NCBI RefSeq assembly: GCF_008056315.1
Contig: NZ_VRKQ01000010.1
Coordinates: 868,001-932,000, forward strand
Source of the DNA: Seonamhaeicola maritimus
GTDB lineage: Bacteria > Bacteroidota > Bacteroidia > Flavobacteriales > Flavobacteriaceae
DNA length: 64,000 nucleotides
Direction: 5' to 3'
Below the pieces are notes generated by a model. That model was not told where the DNA came from and did no database searches. It was given only the letters and a program-made list of their open reading frames with translations. Below are positions 46,356-55,045 of the stretch, piece by piece. Numbering within the stretch: the first letter of the stretch is position 1; every line of letters begins with the position of its first letter. The translations under genes were made by a program, and so were the position numbers.

Positions 46356-47135
46356 TTAATTTCCGAATGGACTTTTATCATTCATAAACGGACTTTCAAA
46401 AGTTGTCCAATCGGTTGTTTTTAATGATTTTCCATCAATGTTCATTGGTGTAAACCTTACTTTGTATTTCCCCTTTCTTTTAAATGTAAATGCACCTGAA
46501 CACATATCGTGTCCAACATTTAATTTTCCATTCCACTCTTTTATATAATAGACAGATTTCTTATTAGTTTCTGTTTCGATGACTTCTGTTTTGTACCATA
46601 TTTCAGATTCAGATTTGTTTTTAATTTTGAAAATTGCATTTGCTTCAGGACCACAGCCATAATGTACAACATCCGTTTTTTCAAATTCAAGAGTTAGATT
46701 AGAATTCAGGTTCTCAAGTGCTTTTTTATCTTTTGTTTTCCAATATACTTTTTCTCTTTCTTTTTTCTCTCTGTTATACGTTGTCATTTCCCTAACTTCA
46801 TTTTCAGTTTCGTCAGAGTATTTTAGAAAGTATTTTGTGTTTGGCTTTAATTCTGATGTTGGACAGAAAATAGCTTGGGTTAATTGCATTTGTCCAGTCA
46901 AGATTTCTTGAAGATTCAGTTCAATTAATTCTCCGTTTTCACTTTCAAGATAAACTGTTCTCTCTTTGAAGCTTTTTATTGTCTTTTGGCTGAAAGCATA
47001 ACCTTCAACAATGAACATTGAATTCAAGCTGATTTCTTTTGTCGAAGGATAGAATTGCATTCCCATTCCTGCGCAATCAGCAAATACAGGTTTTATTCCG
47101 AAAGTCAGTAATAAAAGAAGTATGAATTTTTTCAT
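46356..47135 (-). CDS. Exported hypothetical protein in an attC-like cassette
   Basis: A 259-residue protein with a clear signal peptide (cleavage near PVFADC). The mature protein begins CAGMGMQFYP and contains a Cys-Gly pair (YGCGPEANAIF) and DMCSGAFTF, so disulfides are possible. The rest is beta-rich and no family is recognised. The gene is enclosed by matching ends, TTAGCCATA upstream (47180-47189) and TATGGCTAA downstream, each continuing into a hairpin, so it looks like a single-gene cassette inserted after pyk. Confidence 0.65.
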   Translation of the reverse strand: MKKFILLLLLTFGIKPVFADCAGMGMQFYPSTKEISLNSMFIVEGYAFSQKTIKSFKERTVYLESENGELIELNLQEILTGQMQLTQAIFCPTSELKPNTKYFLKYSDETENEVREMTTYNREKKEREKVYWKTKDKKALENLNSNLTLEFEKTDVVHYGCGPEANAIFKIKNKSESEIWYKTEVIETETNKKSVYYIKEWNGKLNVGHDMCSGAFTFKRKGKYKVRFTPMNIDGKSLKTTDWTTFESPFMNDKSPFGN

Positions 47136-47179
47136 AATGTTAGTTTCTCAAATGACCTCAAATATCGTTCCGTTCATAT

Positions 47180-47240
47180 TATGGCTAATGGTCTTATGGA
47201 TATAAATTGTATAGTATATTGTTTATATCCAACGTTAAAC
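47180..47240 (-). repeat. Short attC-like hairpin, copy epsilon
   Basis: GGATATAAA (47198-47206) and TTTATATCC (47222-47230) form a perfect 9-bp stem. On the minus strand the element begins CGTTTAACGTTGG and ends CCATTAGCCATA. Its beginning would pair with a GTTAAAC cassette start, the same core that ends copy delta. Confidence 0.6.
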
Positions 47241-47272
47241 GAAGTTCGGGAATTTTTCTAGCAAAATTGTAA

Positions 47273-48175
47273 CTAGAAAAGTGCTTTTTGTTCCGGAGTC
47301 AATGAATCTATTTCTCTAATTCTAATGTCTTTAAAAAATAATTCGGCAGCTTCACTTTGTAATTGAATTTTTCCTTTTATAAGCGGTATTGAATTACCGT
47401 TTTCGTCAATGTATCTAGAATTCTTTAAAATCATAACAACTTCACCATTTACAACATGCAAACTTTTGCCTTCAAAACAGTATAAGTCTAATGTGTTCCA
47501 TTCGCCATGAGCTTTTTCATAATTACCACTTCGCATACAATAATTACCGTATGGACCATGCCTAGTTATAGATAAATAATCTTGAGATTCATGCGCTAAA
47601 GGGTCCAGGTTAGATTCTGGCTTATAAGCTCTAATATCTATAGCAGAATTTGCTTGACTCCAAAAATCACCTGTGTGTCCTTCCATAATTTGAAATTCTT
47701 GAGATAACATCCAAGACCTCCAATATTCCGCTGCCATAGGCCCTGTAGAATGGTATAGAATACCAGAGTCTTTTAATAAATTTTTTCTGTAAGCCCATGT
47801 TTTATTACCCCATTTGTATTTAAGTTGAAAATGGTAATTCTTAAATTCTCCTTTGGTTATTAAGCAACCGTAGTATTCTCCAGTATTTTTAATAATGGTG
47901 TTATCACCTTCTTGGATTGTTGTAAAAACATCATAACCCGGTTTGTTTAACCCAATAGGAGGGATTAGTTCTCCTTTTTTATTTTTTGGTTGGCTACCAT
48001 CATACCCTGGTTGTATTTGATAACTTAAATAAGTATCCCATTTTGATAAGTCTTTGTCAATTAAATCATTCCAATTATCAGCTTCAATTACTTCAAGAAG
48101 TTGTTGGTTTTTAACTTGCTTAGAGCAAGATATTACAAGGAAAAGAAGGCAAAAAATTATTTTGTTAAGTGTCAT
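47273..48175 (-). CDS. DUF1080 lipoprotein (3-keto-disaccharide hydrolase-like)
   Basis: A 300-residue protein with a lipobox (LVISC, about Cys17). Most of the chain is a jelly-roll DUF1080 domain: DLSKWDTYLS near the start, NYHFQLKYKWGN, DSGILYHSTGP, WMLSQEFQIMEGHTGDFW and KIQLQSEAAELFFKDIRIREI near the end. DUF1080 members bind or hydrolyse glycosides, including 3-keto-disaccharides, in the periplasm. It is alone on its strand. Confidence 0.85.
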   Translation of the reverse strand: MTLNKIIFCLLFLVISCSKQVKNQQLLEVIEADNWNDLIDKDLSKWDTYLSYQIQPGYDGSQPKNKKGELIPPIGLNKPGYDVFTTIQEGDNTIIKNTGEYYGCLITKGEFKNYHFQLKYKWGNKTWAYRKNLLKDSGILYHSTGPMAAEYWRSWMLSQEFQIMEGHTGDFWSQANSAIDIRAYKPESNLDPLAHESQDYLSITRHGPYGNYCMRSGNYEKAHGEWNTLDLYCFEGKSLHVVNGEVVMILKNSRYIDENGNSIPLIKGKIQLQSEAAELFFKDIRIREIDSLTPEQKALF

Positions 48176-48392
48176 TATTATTACAGATTAGTTTGCTTAA
48201 AAATTTCATGAAGTAAATTACAAAATTTCATAGCTTTTATAGTTGAAGATTTTGGTTTAAAAACCGGTGTTCAGTTTTTTATCAGTTGTTGCTTCATACA
48301 TTCTGAGGATTTTTATCTAAGTTTAGCAGTAAAATGAACAACTAACTTAATAAACTAAACGTAATATGATAATTAATGTTAATAAGAATAAA

Positions 48393-48911
48393 ATGGAAAA
48401 CAACAGGGGTTTGAACTTTATTTGGAGAAGCTGGTTAATAGCCATGTTCCTTCTTGTAGGTACAGGATATGGTTTTGCTCAGAATACCGATTCTAAGGTT
48501 GCAAATGAAGACAAATCAGAAGCTAGGGTTACTGGTTTAAGAAATATTTGTGTACACGTATTGCAATTGGAGAAAACCTTAAAGCTCTATCGGGAAATCC
48601 TTGGTTTTGAAATGCATGATGCAGAGGTGTTTCATGGTCCAGGACTTAAAGGGATGTTGGCCATGAAGTTAAAAGCAAACGATTTGATGTTGACACTTTC
48701 ACTTACTGCTCCTGAATATTGGCATCAAGTAGGGCCTATTGGAAATACTAACCACAACCACTTTATGCTTAGGGTTAATGATATAACAACCATTGGAGAT
48801 AAACTAAAAGCCGAAGGCTATGAATTGGAAAACAACAATTATGCTAAAAATAAATACACCTTTTTTACGGGGCCAAACGGGGAAATTATAGGTTTGGCTG
48901 AATTCGATTAA
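48393..48911 (+). CDS. Exported VOC protein, paralogue 1
   Basis: The start is taken as the ATG at 48393 (MENNRG...), which places a normal hydrophobic signal (cleavage near GYGFAQ) close to the N-terminus; the open frame could begin at 48366. The mature protein is one VOC domain: ICVHVLQLEKTLKLYREILGF at the start, NHNHFMLRVND and FFTGPNGEIIGLAEFD at the end. Export is unusual for VOC proteins. It is about half identical by eye to the next gene, so a tandem duplication. Confidence 0.8.
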   Translation: MENNRGLNFIWRSWLIAMFLLVGTGYGFAQNTDSKVANEDKSEARVTGLRNICVHVLQLEKTLKLYREILGFEMHDAEVFHGPGLKGMLAMKLKANDLMLTLSLTAPEYWHQVGPIGNTNHNHFMLRVNDITTIGDKLKAEGYELENNNYAKNKYTFFTGPNGEIIGLAEFD

Positions 48912-48952
48912 CTTAAACTTATTTTGTTATACTACTTAAAGATAATGTTGCT

Positions 48953-49450
48953 ATGAAATTTAAAATCGTTTGGAGATGGAGCCTATTTATAGCTTTAATT
49001 TTGATAGGAACAGGTTATAGTTTCGCTCAAACAAATTCACTTCAAGAAAGTCAAGCCAAGGCTGGTGTAATTGGTTTTGATAGCTTTAGTGTACAGGTTC
49101 TTGACTTTAAGGAATCAATTACGCTTTACCGTGATATTTTGGGTTTCAAAATAAATGATATGGAAATTTCTAGTGATTTTGGGGATAAAAGAAAGCTGGT
49201 CTTGAAGGTCAATACCAATGATTTGACTGTTAGTTTATCACCCACGTCAAAGAAATTTGTTGATGCCATTGGTCCCATTGGAAATACAAATCATAATCAC
49301 TTCATGCTAAAAGTGAATGACATTGTTACTATTGGAGATAAACTAAAAGCAGCCGGCTACGAGTTAGAAAATGAAAATTACGCTCGCGATAAATACACGT
49401 TTTTCGTTGGGCCAAATGGAGAAATTATTGGTCTTTCGGCATGGGATTAG
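48953..49450 (+). CDS. Exported VOC protein, paralogue 2
   Basis: A 165-residue protein with a signal peptide (cleavage near GYSFAQ) and a single VOC domain. It shares with paralogue 1 the signal region GTGYxFAQ, the block PIGNTNHNHFML, TIGDKLKAxGYELEN and GPNGEIIGL. The N-terminal metal-ligand region differs more (FSVQVLDFKESITLYRDILGF), so the pair may have diverged in ligand. It follows paralogue 1 by about 40 bases. Confidence 0.8.
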   Translation: MKFKIVWRWSLFIALILIGTGYSFAQTNSLQESQAKAGVIGFDSFSVQVLDFKESITLYRDILGFKINDMEISSDFGDKRKLVLKVNTNDLTVSLSPTSKKFVDAIGPIGNTNHNHFMLKVNDIVTIGDKLKAAGYELENENYARDKYTFFVGPNGEIIGLSAWD

Positions 49451-49478
49451 TATAAACAGATTTCATTTTGGAGGGTGT

Positions 49479-50576
49479 TTAAAACTCAAATTTCAACTGT
49501 ACGCTTACACTTTTTTTCTCTACCTTTTTTTTGGTTTCAGTATTTAGATTTGATAACGAGATTCCTAATAACCTAACGGAATTATTCAGCTTTTCTTGAT
49601 ATAATAAATCTTTAGCAGTGTCAAGAATTACCTTATTATCACTAATAAAATAGGGTAATGTTTTACTACGGGTTTGTAGTGTAAAATCACTGTATTTAAT
49701 TTTTAATGTCACTGTTTTTCCAGCTACGTTACTTTTGTTTAATCGTCTAGAAACCTCTTCAGCAATACGTTCTAGTTTTTCAAGCATAAATACTTCACTA
49801 GATAAGTTTTCACTAAAGGTACGTTCGGCTGCTAAACTTTTTCTAATTCTATCAGGCTTTACTTCGCTGTTGTGAATACCTCTAACTATATAGTAATAAT
49901 ATCTTCCAGATTTTCCAAAATTGACATCTAAATATTCTAACGATTTTTGCTTTAAATCAGCTCCGGTAAAAATGCCTTTTTGGTACATTTTTTCTGCAGT
50001 AACTTTTCCAACACCATAAAATTTTCTGATATCCAACTGTTCTAAAAACTCTAATACTTCTTCTGGGTTTACAGTTTTTTGTCCGTTTGGTTTATTATAA
50101 TCACTGGCTATTTTAGCAATAAACTTATTGATGGAGATACCAGCCGAAGCCGTTAAACCTACTTCATTTAATATTCTGTCTCTTATTTCTTTGGCTATGA
50201 GTGATGCGCTTGGGTTTCCTTTTTTGTTTTGCGTAACATCCAGATAAGCTTCGTCTAATGACAGTGGTTCTACCAAATCGGTATAATCATGAAAAATGGC
50301 TCTAATTTGTTTTGAGATTTCTGTGTATCGTTTAAAATTAGGTCTCACAAAAATTATTTCCGGACATAATTTTGAAGCCAAATTACCGGCCATCGCACTT
50401 TTAACTCCAAATTTTCTGGCTTCATAACTAGCTGCACTTACTACACCACGTTTCCCGCCACCACCTACTGCAATGGGTTTTCCCTTTAAATCTGGGTTAT
50501 CCAATTGCTCTACAGAAGCATAAAATGCATCCATATCAACATGAATAATTTTTCGTATTGGTAAATCCTCAGACAT
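49479..50576 (-). CDS. dinB: DNA polymerase IV
   Basis: A 365-residue Y-family polymerase. The catalytic acidic residues are in HVDMDAFYASVEQ near the start and PLSLDEAYLDVT (about residue 105). The helix-hairpin-helix IRKFYGVGKVTAEKMY and the little-finger domain follow. The C-terminus ends QLKFEF, a hydrophobic tail of the kind that binds the sliding clamp. It copies past damaged bases. Divergent from the CYTH gene with about 43 bases between. Confidence 0.95.
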   Translation of the reverse strand: MSEDLPIRKIIHVDMDAFYASVEQLDNPDLKGKPIAVGGGGKRGVVSAASYEARKFGVKSAMAGNLASKLCPEIIFVRPNFKRYTEISKQIRAIFHDYTDLVEPLSLDEAYLDVTQNKKGNPSASLIAKEIRDRILNEVGLTASAGISINKFIAKIASDYNKPNGQKTVNPEEVLEFLEQLDIRKFYGVGKVTAEKMYQKGIFTGADLKQKSLEYLDVNFGKSGRYYYYIVRGIHNSEVKPDRIRKSLAAERTFSENLSSEVFMLEKLERIAEEVSRRLNKSNVAGKTVTLKIKYSDFTLQTRSKTLPYFISDNKVILDTAKDLLYQEKLNNSVRLLGISLSNLNTETKKKVEKKSVSVQLKFEF

Positions 50577-50619
50577 ACCGTAAATTTAGGCATTAAATGC
50601 CTTTTAAGTAAAAAAGTAA

Positions 50620-51087
50620 ATGATAGAAATTGAACGAAAATTTTTGGTAAAGTCTAATGCCTATAAACAAGAAGCTTTTAAAGAAACTAGAATTACACAG
50701 GGCTTTTTAAATACGCATAAAGAGCGCACGGTTAGGGTTAGACTTAAAGGCGATGAAGGTTTTTTAACGGTAAAAGGATTATCATCTAATGACGGTTTAA
50801 AGCGCTTTGAATGGGAAACCCAAATAACCGATGAAGAGGCTAAAAGTTTGTTAAATATTTGTGAACCAGGAGTAATTGATAAAATTCGTTATGAAGTAGA
50901 AATAAAAAACCATATTTTTGAGATAGATGAGTTTTTTGGAGACAACCAAGGATTAGTAATTGCTGAGGTTGAATTAAACTCAGTAGATGAAACTTTTGAA
51001 AAACCAAATTGGTTGGGTAAGGAGGTAACGGGAGATATTAAATATTACAACTCGCAGATAAGTAAAAACCCATACTGCAAATGGTAA
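50620..51087 (+). CDS. CYTH domain protein (triphosphate tunnel family)
   Basis: A 155-residue protein opening with IEIERKFLV, the ExExK signature of the CYTH fold, followed by RVRLKGDEGFLTVKG and IAEVEL. These proteins bind or hydrolyse inorganic triphosphate or thiamine triphosphate in an eight-strand tunnel. The bacterial single-domain form is usually a tripolyphosphatase. The stop is 12 bases before the YCII lipoprotein gene. Confidence 0.9.
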   Translation: MIEIERKFLVKSNAYKQEAFKETRITQGFLNTHKERTVRVRLKGDEGFLTVKGLSSNDGLKRFEWETQITDEEAKSLLNICEPGVIDKIRYEVEIKNHIFEIDEFFGDNQGLVIAEVELNSVDETFEKPNWLGKEVTGDIKYYNSQISKNPYCKW

Positions 51088-51099
51088 AAAAATAAACAG

Positions 51100-51639
51100 A
51101 TGAAAAAATTATTTTTTACAATACTAATTTTAGTTTTAATTGTTTCATGTAAAGAGGAAACTAAAGCAAACCTTCCAAGTGTTGAAGAAGTGATTTCAGA
51201 GGAAGTAATAGATTCAACAAAACTGGAAGTTGTACAAGAACCTTTAGTAAAGACTGCCAAACAATTAAAGGAAGAGTTAACTTCAAAAGGTTTTCAAATT
51301 TTTGATTATGTTGATGAAAAAACTCAAGATACCGTTTTAATGCAGCAGTATTTTATTGCCTTTTTAAAGCGCGGTCCAATAAGAACCCAAAACGAGGAGG
51401 AGTCGGCAATAATTCAAAAGGAGCATTTAGCACATTTAGGTAAAATGTATGAGCTAGGTTATGCCGATATTTCAGGACCTTTTGGTGATGATGGTGATAT
51501 TAGAGGGATTACGATATACAATGTGCCAACGCTTAAAATGGCAGATAGTTTAGCCAATTCAGATCCCGCCGTAAAAGCAGGAAGATTAGAAATTGAAATC
51601 CACCCTTGGTGGGCTGCTAAAGGGTTTCCGCTAAGATAG
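51100..51639 (+). CDS. Lipoprotein with YCII-like domain
   Basis: A 179-residue protein with a lipobox (LIVSC, about Cys17) and an acidic linker to about residue 55. The C-terminal YCII domain contains QQYFIAFLKRGP, EEHLAHLGKMYELGYADISGPF and SDPAVKAGRLEIEIHPWW. The conserved His and Asp/Glu are those placed at the putative YCII active site. Cytoplasmic YCII proteins are common; a lipid-anchored form suggests a periplasmic role. Function unknown. Confidence 0.82.
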   Translation: MKKLFFTILILVLIVSCKEETKANLPSVEEVISEEVIDSTKLEVVQEPLVKTAKQLKEELTSKGFQIFDYVDEKTQDTVLMQQYFIAFLKRGPIRTQNEEESAIIQKEHLAHLGKMYELGYADISGPFGDDGDIRGITIYNVPTLKMADSLANSDPAVKAGRLEIEIHPWWAAKGFPLR

Positions 51640-51640
51640 A

Positions 51641-54004
51641 TTATCTTGAAACCTCAAAATAACGTTTTGCTTCGTTACCAAATTCGTCAACAGCTGTAAT
51701 AATATGTTTTCCATGTTTGGGTAATACAGCTAGTTCATGAATGTCTTTTGTGCTTCCAATAAAAGTGTTATCCATATACCAAAAGAGTGTGCTTTCTGGT
51801 TTAGAATGTGCCATTTTTAAAATCATTTCGTTGGTATTAGCGTTAAAATCCTTTGGCAAAAAGATACGGTTGTTTTCCTTCGGATAAATAAATTCCATGG
51901 AGATGATATCATCTCCTAAACAATCATTCCTAAACTTAGGTAGCGCTTTATAAAAAGGGTTTTTGGTTTTATAATAATAAGCCATAAGTGGAGGTAATAC
52001 AAACCATGATTTGTGTTTTATATTACCTGCATCTTCGCAAGATGTATTTACTTGGTACGTTTCGTTTCTATCGGTATGAATTAAAATATGATACGGACAA
52101 GGTTTGGTTTTTAGTCCGCTTATCTGGACAAATCTATTTTCAGTTTCATCACAGTTTTGAGAAGCTCGGTGTCCACTTTTTTTGCAAATAGCAACTTTTT
52201 GCATCTCATCAAAAGGTATTGAAAACCAATTGCTTTTTTTTGGTAGTAAATCAAACACGTCAAAAAGAATGGGGGCTGCGGTTTCAACACCCACTAATCC
52301 TGGGCGCCCTTCACCATCGGCATTACCAACCCAAACACCAACAACATAGTCTTTGGTAGTACCTATGGCCCAGGCATCCCTAAACCCAAAACTAGTACCT
52401 GTTTTCCACGCTATTTGTTTGGAATTATCAAAAAACTCCCAGTTTTCATTGCCTTCAGGTCTGTTCACTTCTTTTAAACTTTCATAAGTTAAATAGATAG
52501 AGGCTGCATCAAAAAGTGTTTTTTCAGATTGTAATTCTCCAAAGTCAATCATTTCAGAAGCTAATAAAGTAGGTTCGCAAAATTCATTTGAATAATACTC
52601 ACTTGAGGTTTCAGAAAAATGATTTAAAGTTGAAGATAAAGCTGCATAACTTTTGCATAAATCCCAAAGGTTACTTTCGGCTCCTCCCAGAATTAAAGAC
52701 AAACCATAATGGTTGGCATTATACTTTAAATCTTTTAGGTTGAGTTCTTTCAAATAATGATGAAATCTATCCAATCCAAACTCTTGCAACATCCTTACAG
52801 AAGGTACATTTAATGAACGTGATAAAGCTTTACTAGCAGGTATTGCGCCATCATAAGTTTTATTATAATTTTCTGGGTTATAACTACCAAATTGAGATGG
52901 TACATCAGCTACCAGAGTATTAGGTAATAAATCACCTGCATCTAACATTGCGGCATATAAAAATGGCTTTAAAATACTTCCAGTACTTCGGGGTTTATCA
53001 ATAATATCAACGTCTTTTTGATGTTTTTTACTAGTTGGTGTATTACCAACATATGCCAAAACTTGTCGGGTCTTTATATCTAAAACTAATACAGCAGCAT
53101 TGTGAATTTCATTCTGACTTAAAAGCGAATGATGTTGCCTTACAATAGTATTTACTTGGGTTTGTAATGAAATGTCAATGGTGGTTTCAATAGATTTTCC
53201 TTTATTATTTTTGGATATTTTTTGAAGAAGATGAGGTGCCATTTTGGGTAAGGGATATGGTTTTTGTGGTAAAAGTTCGGCAATTGATAAATCATAAGTC
53301 AGTGAGTCAATTATAGCATTCTGCATAAGTTTTTCTAGTAACCTATTCCGTTTATTTAATAATTTTTTTTCATTCTTACCCGGATAAATTAAACTAGGCG
53401 CATTAGGTAAAACTGCTAATGTGGCACTTTCTGCCCAAGATAAATTGGTCGCGCTCCTATTAAAATAACGCCATGAGGCAGCATCAAGACCAACAACATT
53501 TCCACCAAAAGGGGCATTGCTTGAGTAGTAAGCTAATATGGCTTCCTTAGAGTATCTAAACTCTAACCGGGTAGCCAAAATAAGTTCCTTTAGTTTTTCA
53601 AAATAGGTTCGTGATTTGCCCTTTCTTGATAAACGGATAACTTGTTGAGTGAGGGTACTTCCACCACGCTTTACCGTTCTTGTAGATATGTTTTCTTTTA
53701 ATGCTTTGAAAATTGAGATTGGATTAAACCCAGGGTGTTTATAGAAGTACTCATCTTCAAATTGAACAATACAGGTCTTGAATTTCTTTGGAATACTATC
53801 GTTATGCGGAAATCGCCATTGACCATCATCTGCAATTTTAGCACCTATTAATTCATTATTAGAACCTGTAATTACTGTTGATGTGGAATCTTTAAAAAGT
53901 TGTTTCGGTAAACAAAAGTAATAGGCTATTATAACTAATGACAAGACTATAAATTTAACCTTACGTTTTTTCATGTAACCTATTACTTTACTCACTTTCA
54001 TCAT
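51641..54004 (-). CDS. pbpC: Penicillin-binding protein 1C
   Basis: A 787-residue bifunctional enzyme with an N-terminal membrane anchor. The GT51 glycosyltransferase has the catalytic Glu in EDEYFYKHPGFNP and RGGSTLTQQVIR. The transpeptidase shows SILKP (active Ser), SRSLNVPS and KTGTS. A C-terminal BiPBP domain follows (about residues 700-787). Linkage to an alpha-2-macroglobulin gene, here 1 kb away on the same strand, is the classic PbpC arrangement and suggests repair of cell-wall damage after protease attack. Confidence 0.95.
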   Translation of the reverse strand: MMKVSKVIGYMKKRKVKFIVLSLVIIAYYFCLPKQLFKDSTSTVITGSNNELIGAKIADDGQWRFPHNDSIPKKFKTCIVQFEDEYFYKHPGFNPISIFKALKENISTRTVKRGGSTLTQQVIRLSRKGKSRTYFEKLKELILATRLEFRYSKEAILAYYSSNAPFGGNVVGLDAASWRYFNRSATNLSWAESATLAVLPNAPSLIYPGKNEKKLLNKRNRLLEKLMQNAIIDSLTYDLSIAELLPQKPYPLPKMAPHLLQKISKNNKGKSIETTIDISLQTQVNTIVRQHHSLLSQNEIHNAAVLVLDIKTRQVLAYVGNTPTSKKHQKDVDIIDKPRSTGSILKPFLYAAMLDAGDLLPNTLVADVPSQFGSYNPENYNKTYDGAIPASKALSRSLNVPSVRMLQEFGLDRFHHYLKELNLKDLKYNANHYGLSLILGGAESNLWDLCKSYAALSSTLNHFSETSSEYYSNEFCEPTLLASEMIDFGELQSEKTLFDAASIYLTYESLKEVNRPEGNENWEFFDNSKQIAWKTGTSFGFRDAWAIGTTKDYVVGVWVGNADGEGRPGLVGVETAAPILFDVFDLLPKKSNWFSIPFDEMQKVAICKKSGHRASQNCDETENRFVQISGLKTKPCPYHILIHTDRNETYQVNTSCEDAGNIKHKSWFVLPPLMAYYYKTKNPFYKALPKFRNDCLGDDIISMEFIYPKENNRIFLPKDFNANTNEMILKMAHSKPESTLFWYMDNTFIGSTKDIHELAVLPKHGKHIITAVDEFGNEAKRYFEVSR

Positions 54005-54013
54005 ATAATCAAA

Positions 54014-54883
54014 TTAACACCCCATAGGTACATCAAAAGCCAAAACCTTCTCTATAGTTTCATCATGCATTGTTGTGAAGATTACCTTGAAATATATTTT
54101 ACTAATAGATACTGTTGAAGCTCCTTTATTAATGTTTTTAGAATCTTTAACAAGAGCGTGCCATTCATCACCACAGTGTTCTTTCACTGCTTCTTTAAAT
54201 TCTGCCATATCAACCTTAATAAATTTACTCCATGCTTTTGGAGAGTAAGTGATGGTGTTGAATATATTAGAGCTTTTCGTAACTTTTAATGGCTCCCAAG
54301 CAGAATAATAATGTTTCCAATCAGTAAGATCACAATGTGGGCCTTCGTTCGATATGGAGATGCTATTCTCGTGTCTTTGAAACACTTCAATCTTTTTATA
54401 TTTTGAATGATGCCTAATGCGAATCGTTTTATTTTCTATAGTTTCTCCCATTTCAACAATGGCATCAAGATTAGTAGAAGCATGTGTTGATAATTGCGGG
54501 TTATCAATCATTTCTGCATCTAAATTTTCAAATTCAACAGTGAAGTTTTCAAACCCAACTCTAAAACGTTTTTTTATTTTTTCTTCAGTTAAAAAACCAT
54601 TAAAAACATAGCCTTTTCGGTTATTATGGATATCGTCTTTACAAGACACTTTTACCCATTCACCTGAAATTATTTCATTACTATCTTGAACATCAAGCTT
54701 CAGATTTGTGCGTTCAGTGATTTCTAATTCTGTTCCATAGACTAGTTTATCAATGCGTTTGGAATCTTGACTTGGTTTATCTCTTAAATACAATCCGTTA
54801 TTCGCGTTTACGTATCTAATCTCTTGTGCGTTGGCCATATTGAATCCTATTAATAAAGCCATTATATAAATATATTTTGTCAT
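54014..54883 (-). CDS. Exported SH3-domain protein
   Basis: A 289-residue protein with a signal peptide (cleavage near MANAQ). Residues about 25-95 form a bacterial SH3 (SH3b) domain (LYLRDKPSQDSKRIDKLVYG...GEWVKVSC). The remaining 200 residues are unrecognised, with a conserved-looking Cys-Asp (GPHCDLTDWKHYY) and a final Cys. SH3b domains bind peptidoglycan or peptides. It lies between pbpC and the alpha-2-macroglobulin gene, so a cell-wall role is plausible. Confidence 0.75.
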   Translation of the reverse strand: MTKYIYIMALLIGFNMANAQEIRYVNANNGLYLRDKPSQDSKRIDKLVYGTELEITERTNLKLDVQDSNEIISGEWVKVSCKDDIHNNRKGYVFNGFLTEEKIKKRFRVGFENFTVEFENLDAEMIDNPQLSTHASTNLDAIVEMGETIENKTIRIRHHSKYKKIEVFQRHENSISISNEGPHCDLTDWKHYYSAWEPLKVTKSSNIFNTITYSPKAWSKFIKVDMAEFKEAVKEHCGDEWHALVKDSKNINKGASTVSISKIYFKVIFTTMHDETIEKVLAFDVPMGC

Positions 54884-54988
54884 TTTTTTTAAGTTTTTTA
54901 AGGTTCTTTTGAGCCGTATTTTCCAGTGTCATTCCAATTTAATTCGGAATTCCATAATTATTAACCTTGTTTGAAAAGTCTTTATTAG

Positions 54989-55009
54989 AACCTGAAACAA
55001 GTTCAGGTT
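54989..55009. repeat. Small inverted repeat downstream of the alpha-2-macroglobulin gene
   Basis: AACCTGAA-ACAAG-TTCAGGTT, an 8-bp perfect hairpin, close to a TGTCATTCC...GGAATTCC fragment. Both look like remnants of short palindromic repeats common in Bacteroidetes. Confidence 0.5.
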
Positions 55010-55045
55010 GACACGATTATTTTATACTGTTGAAGAACTCTATTG

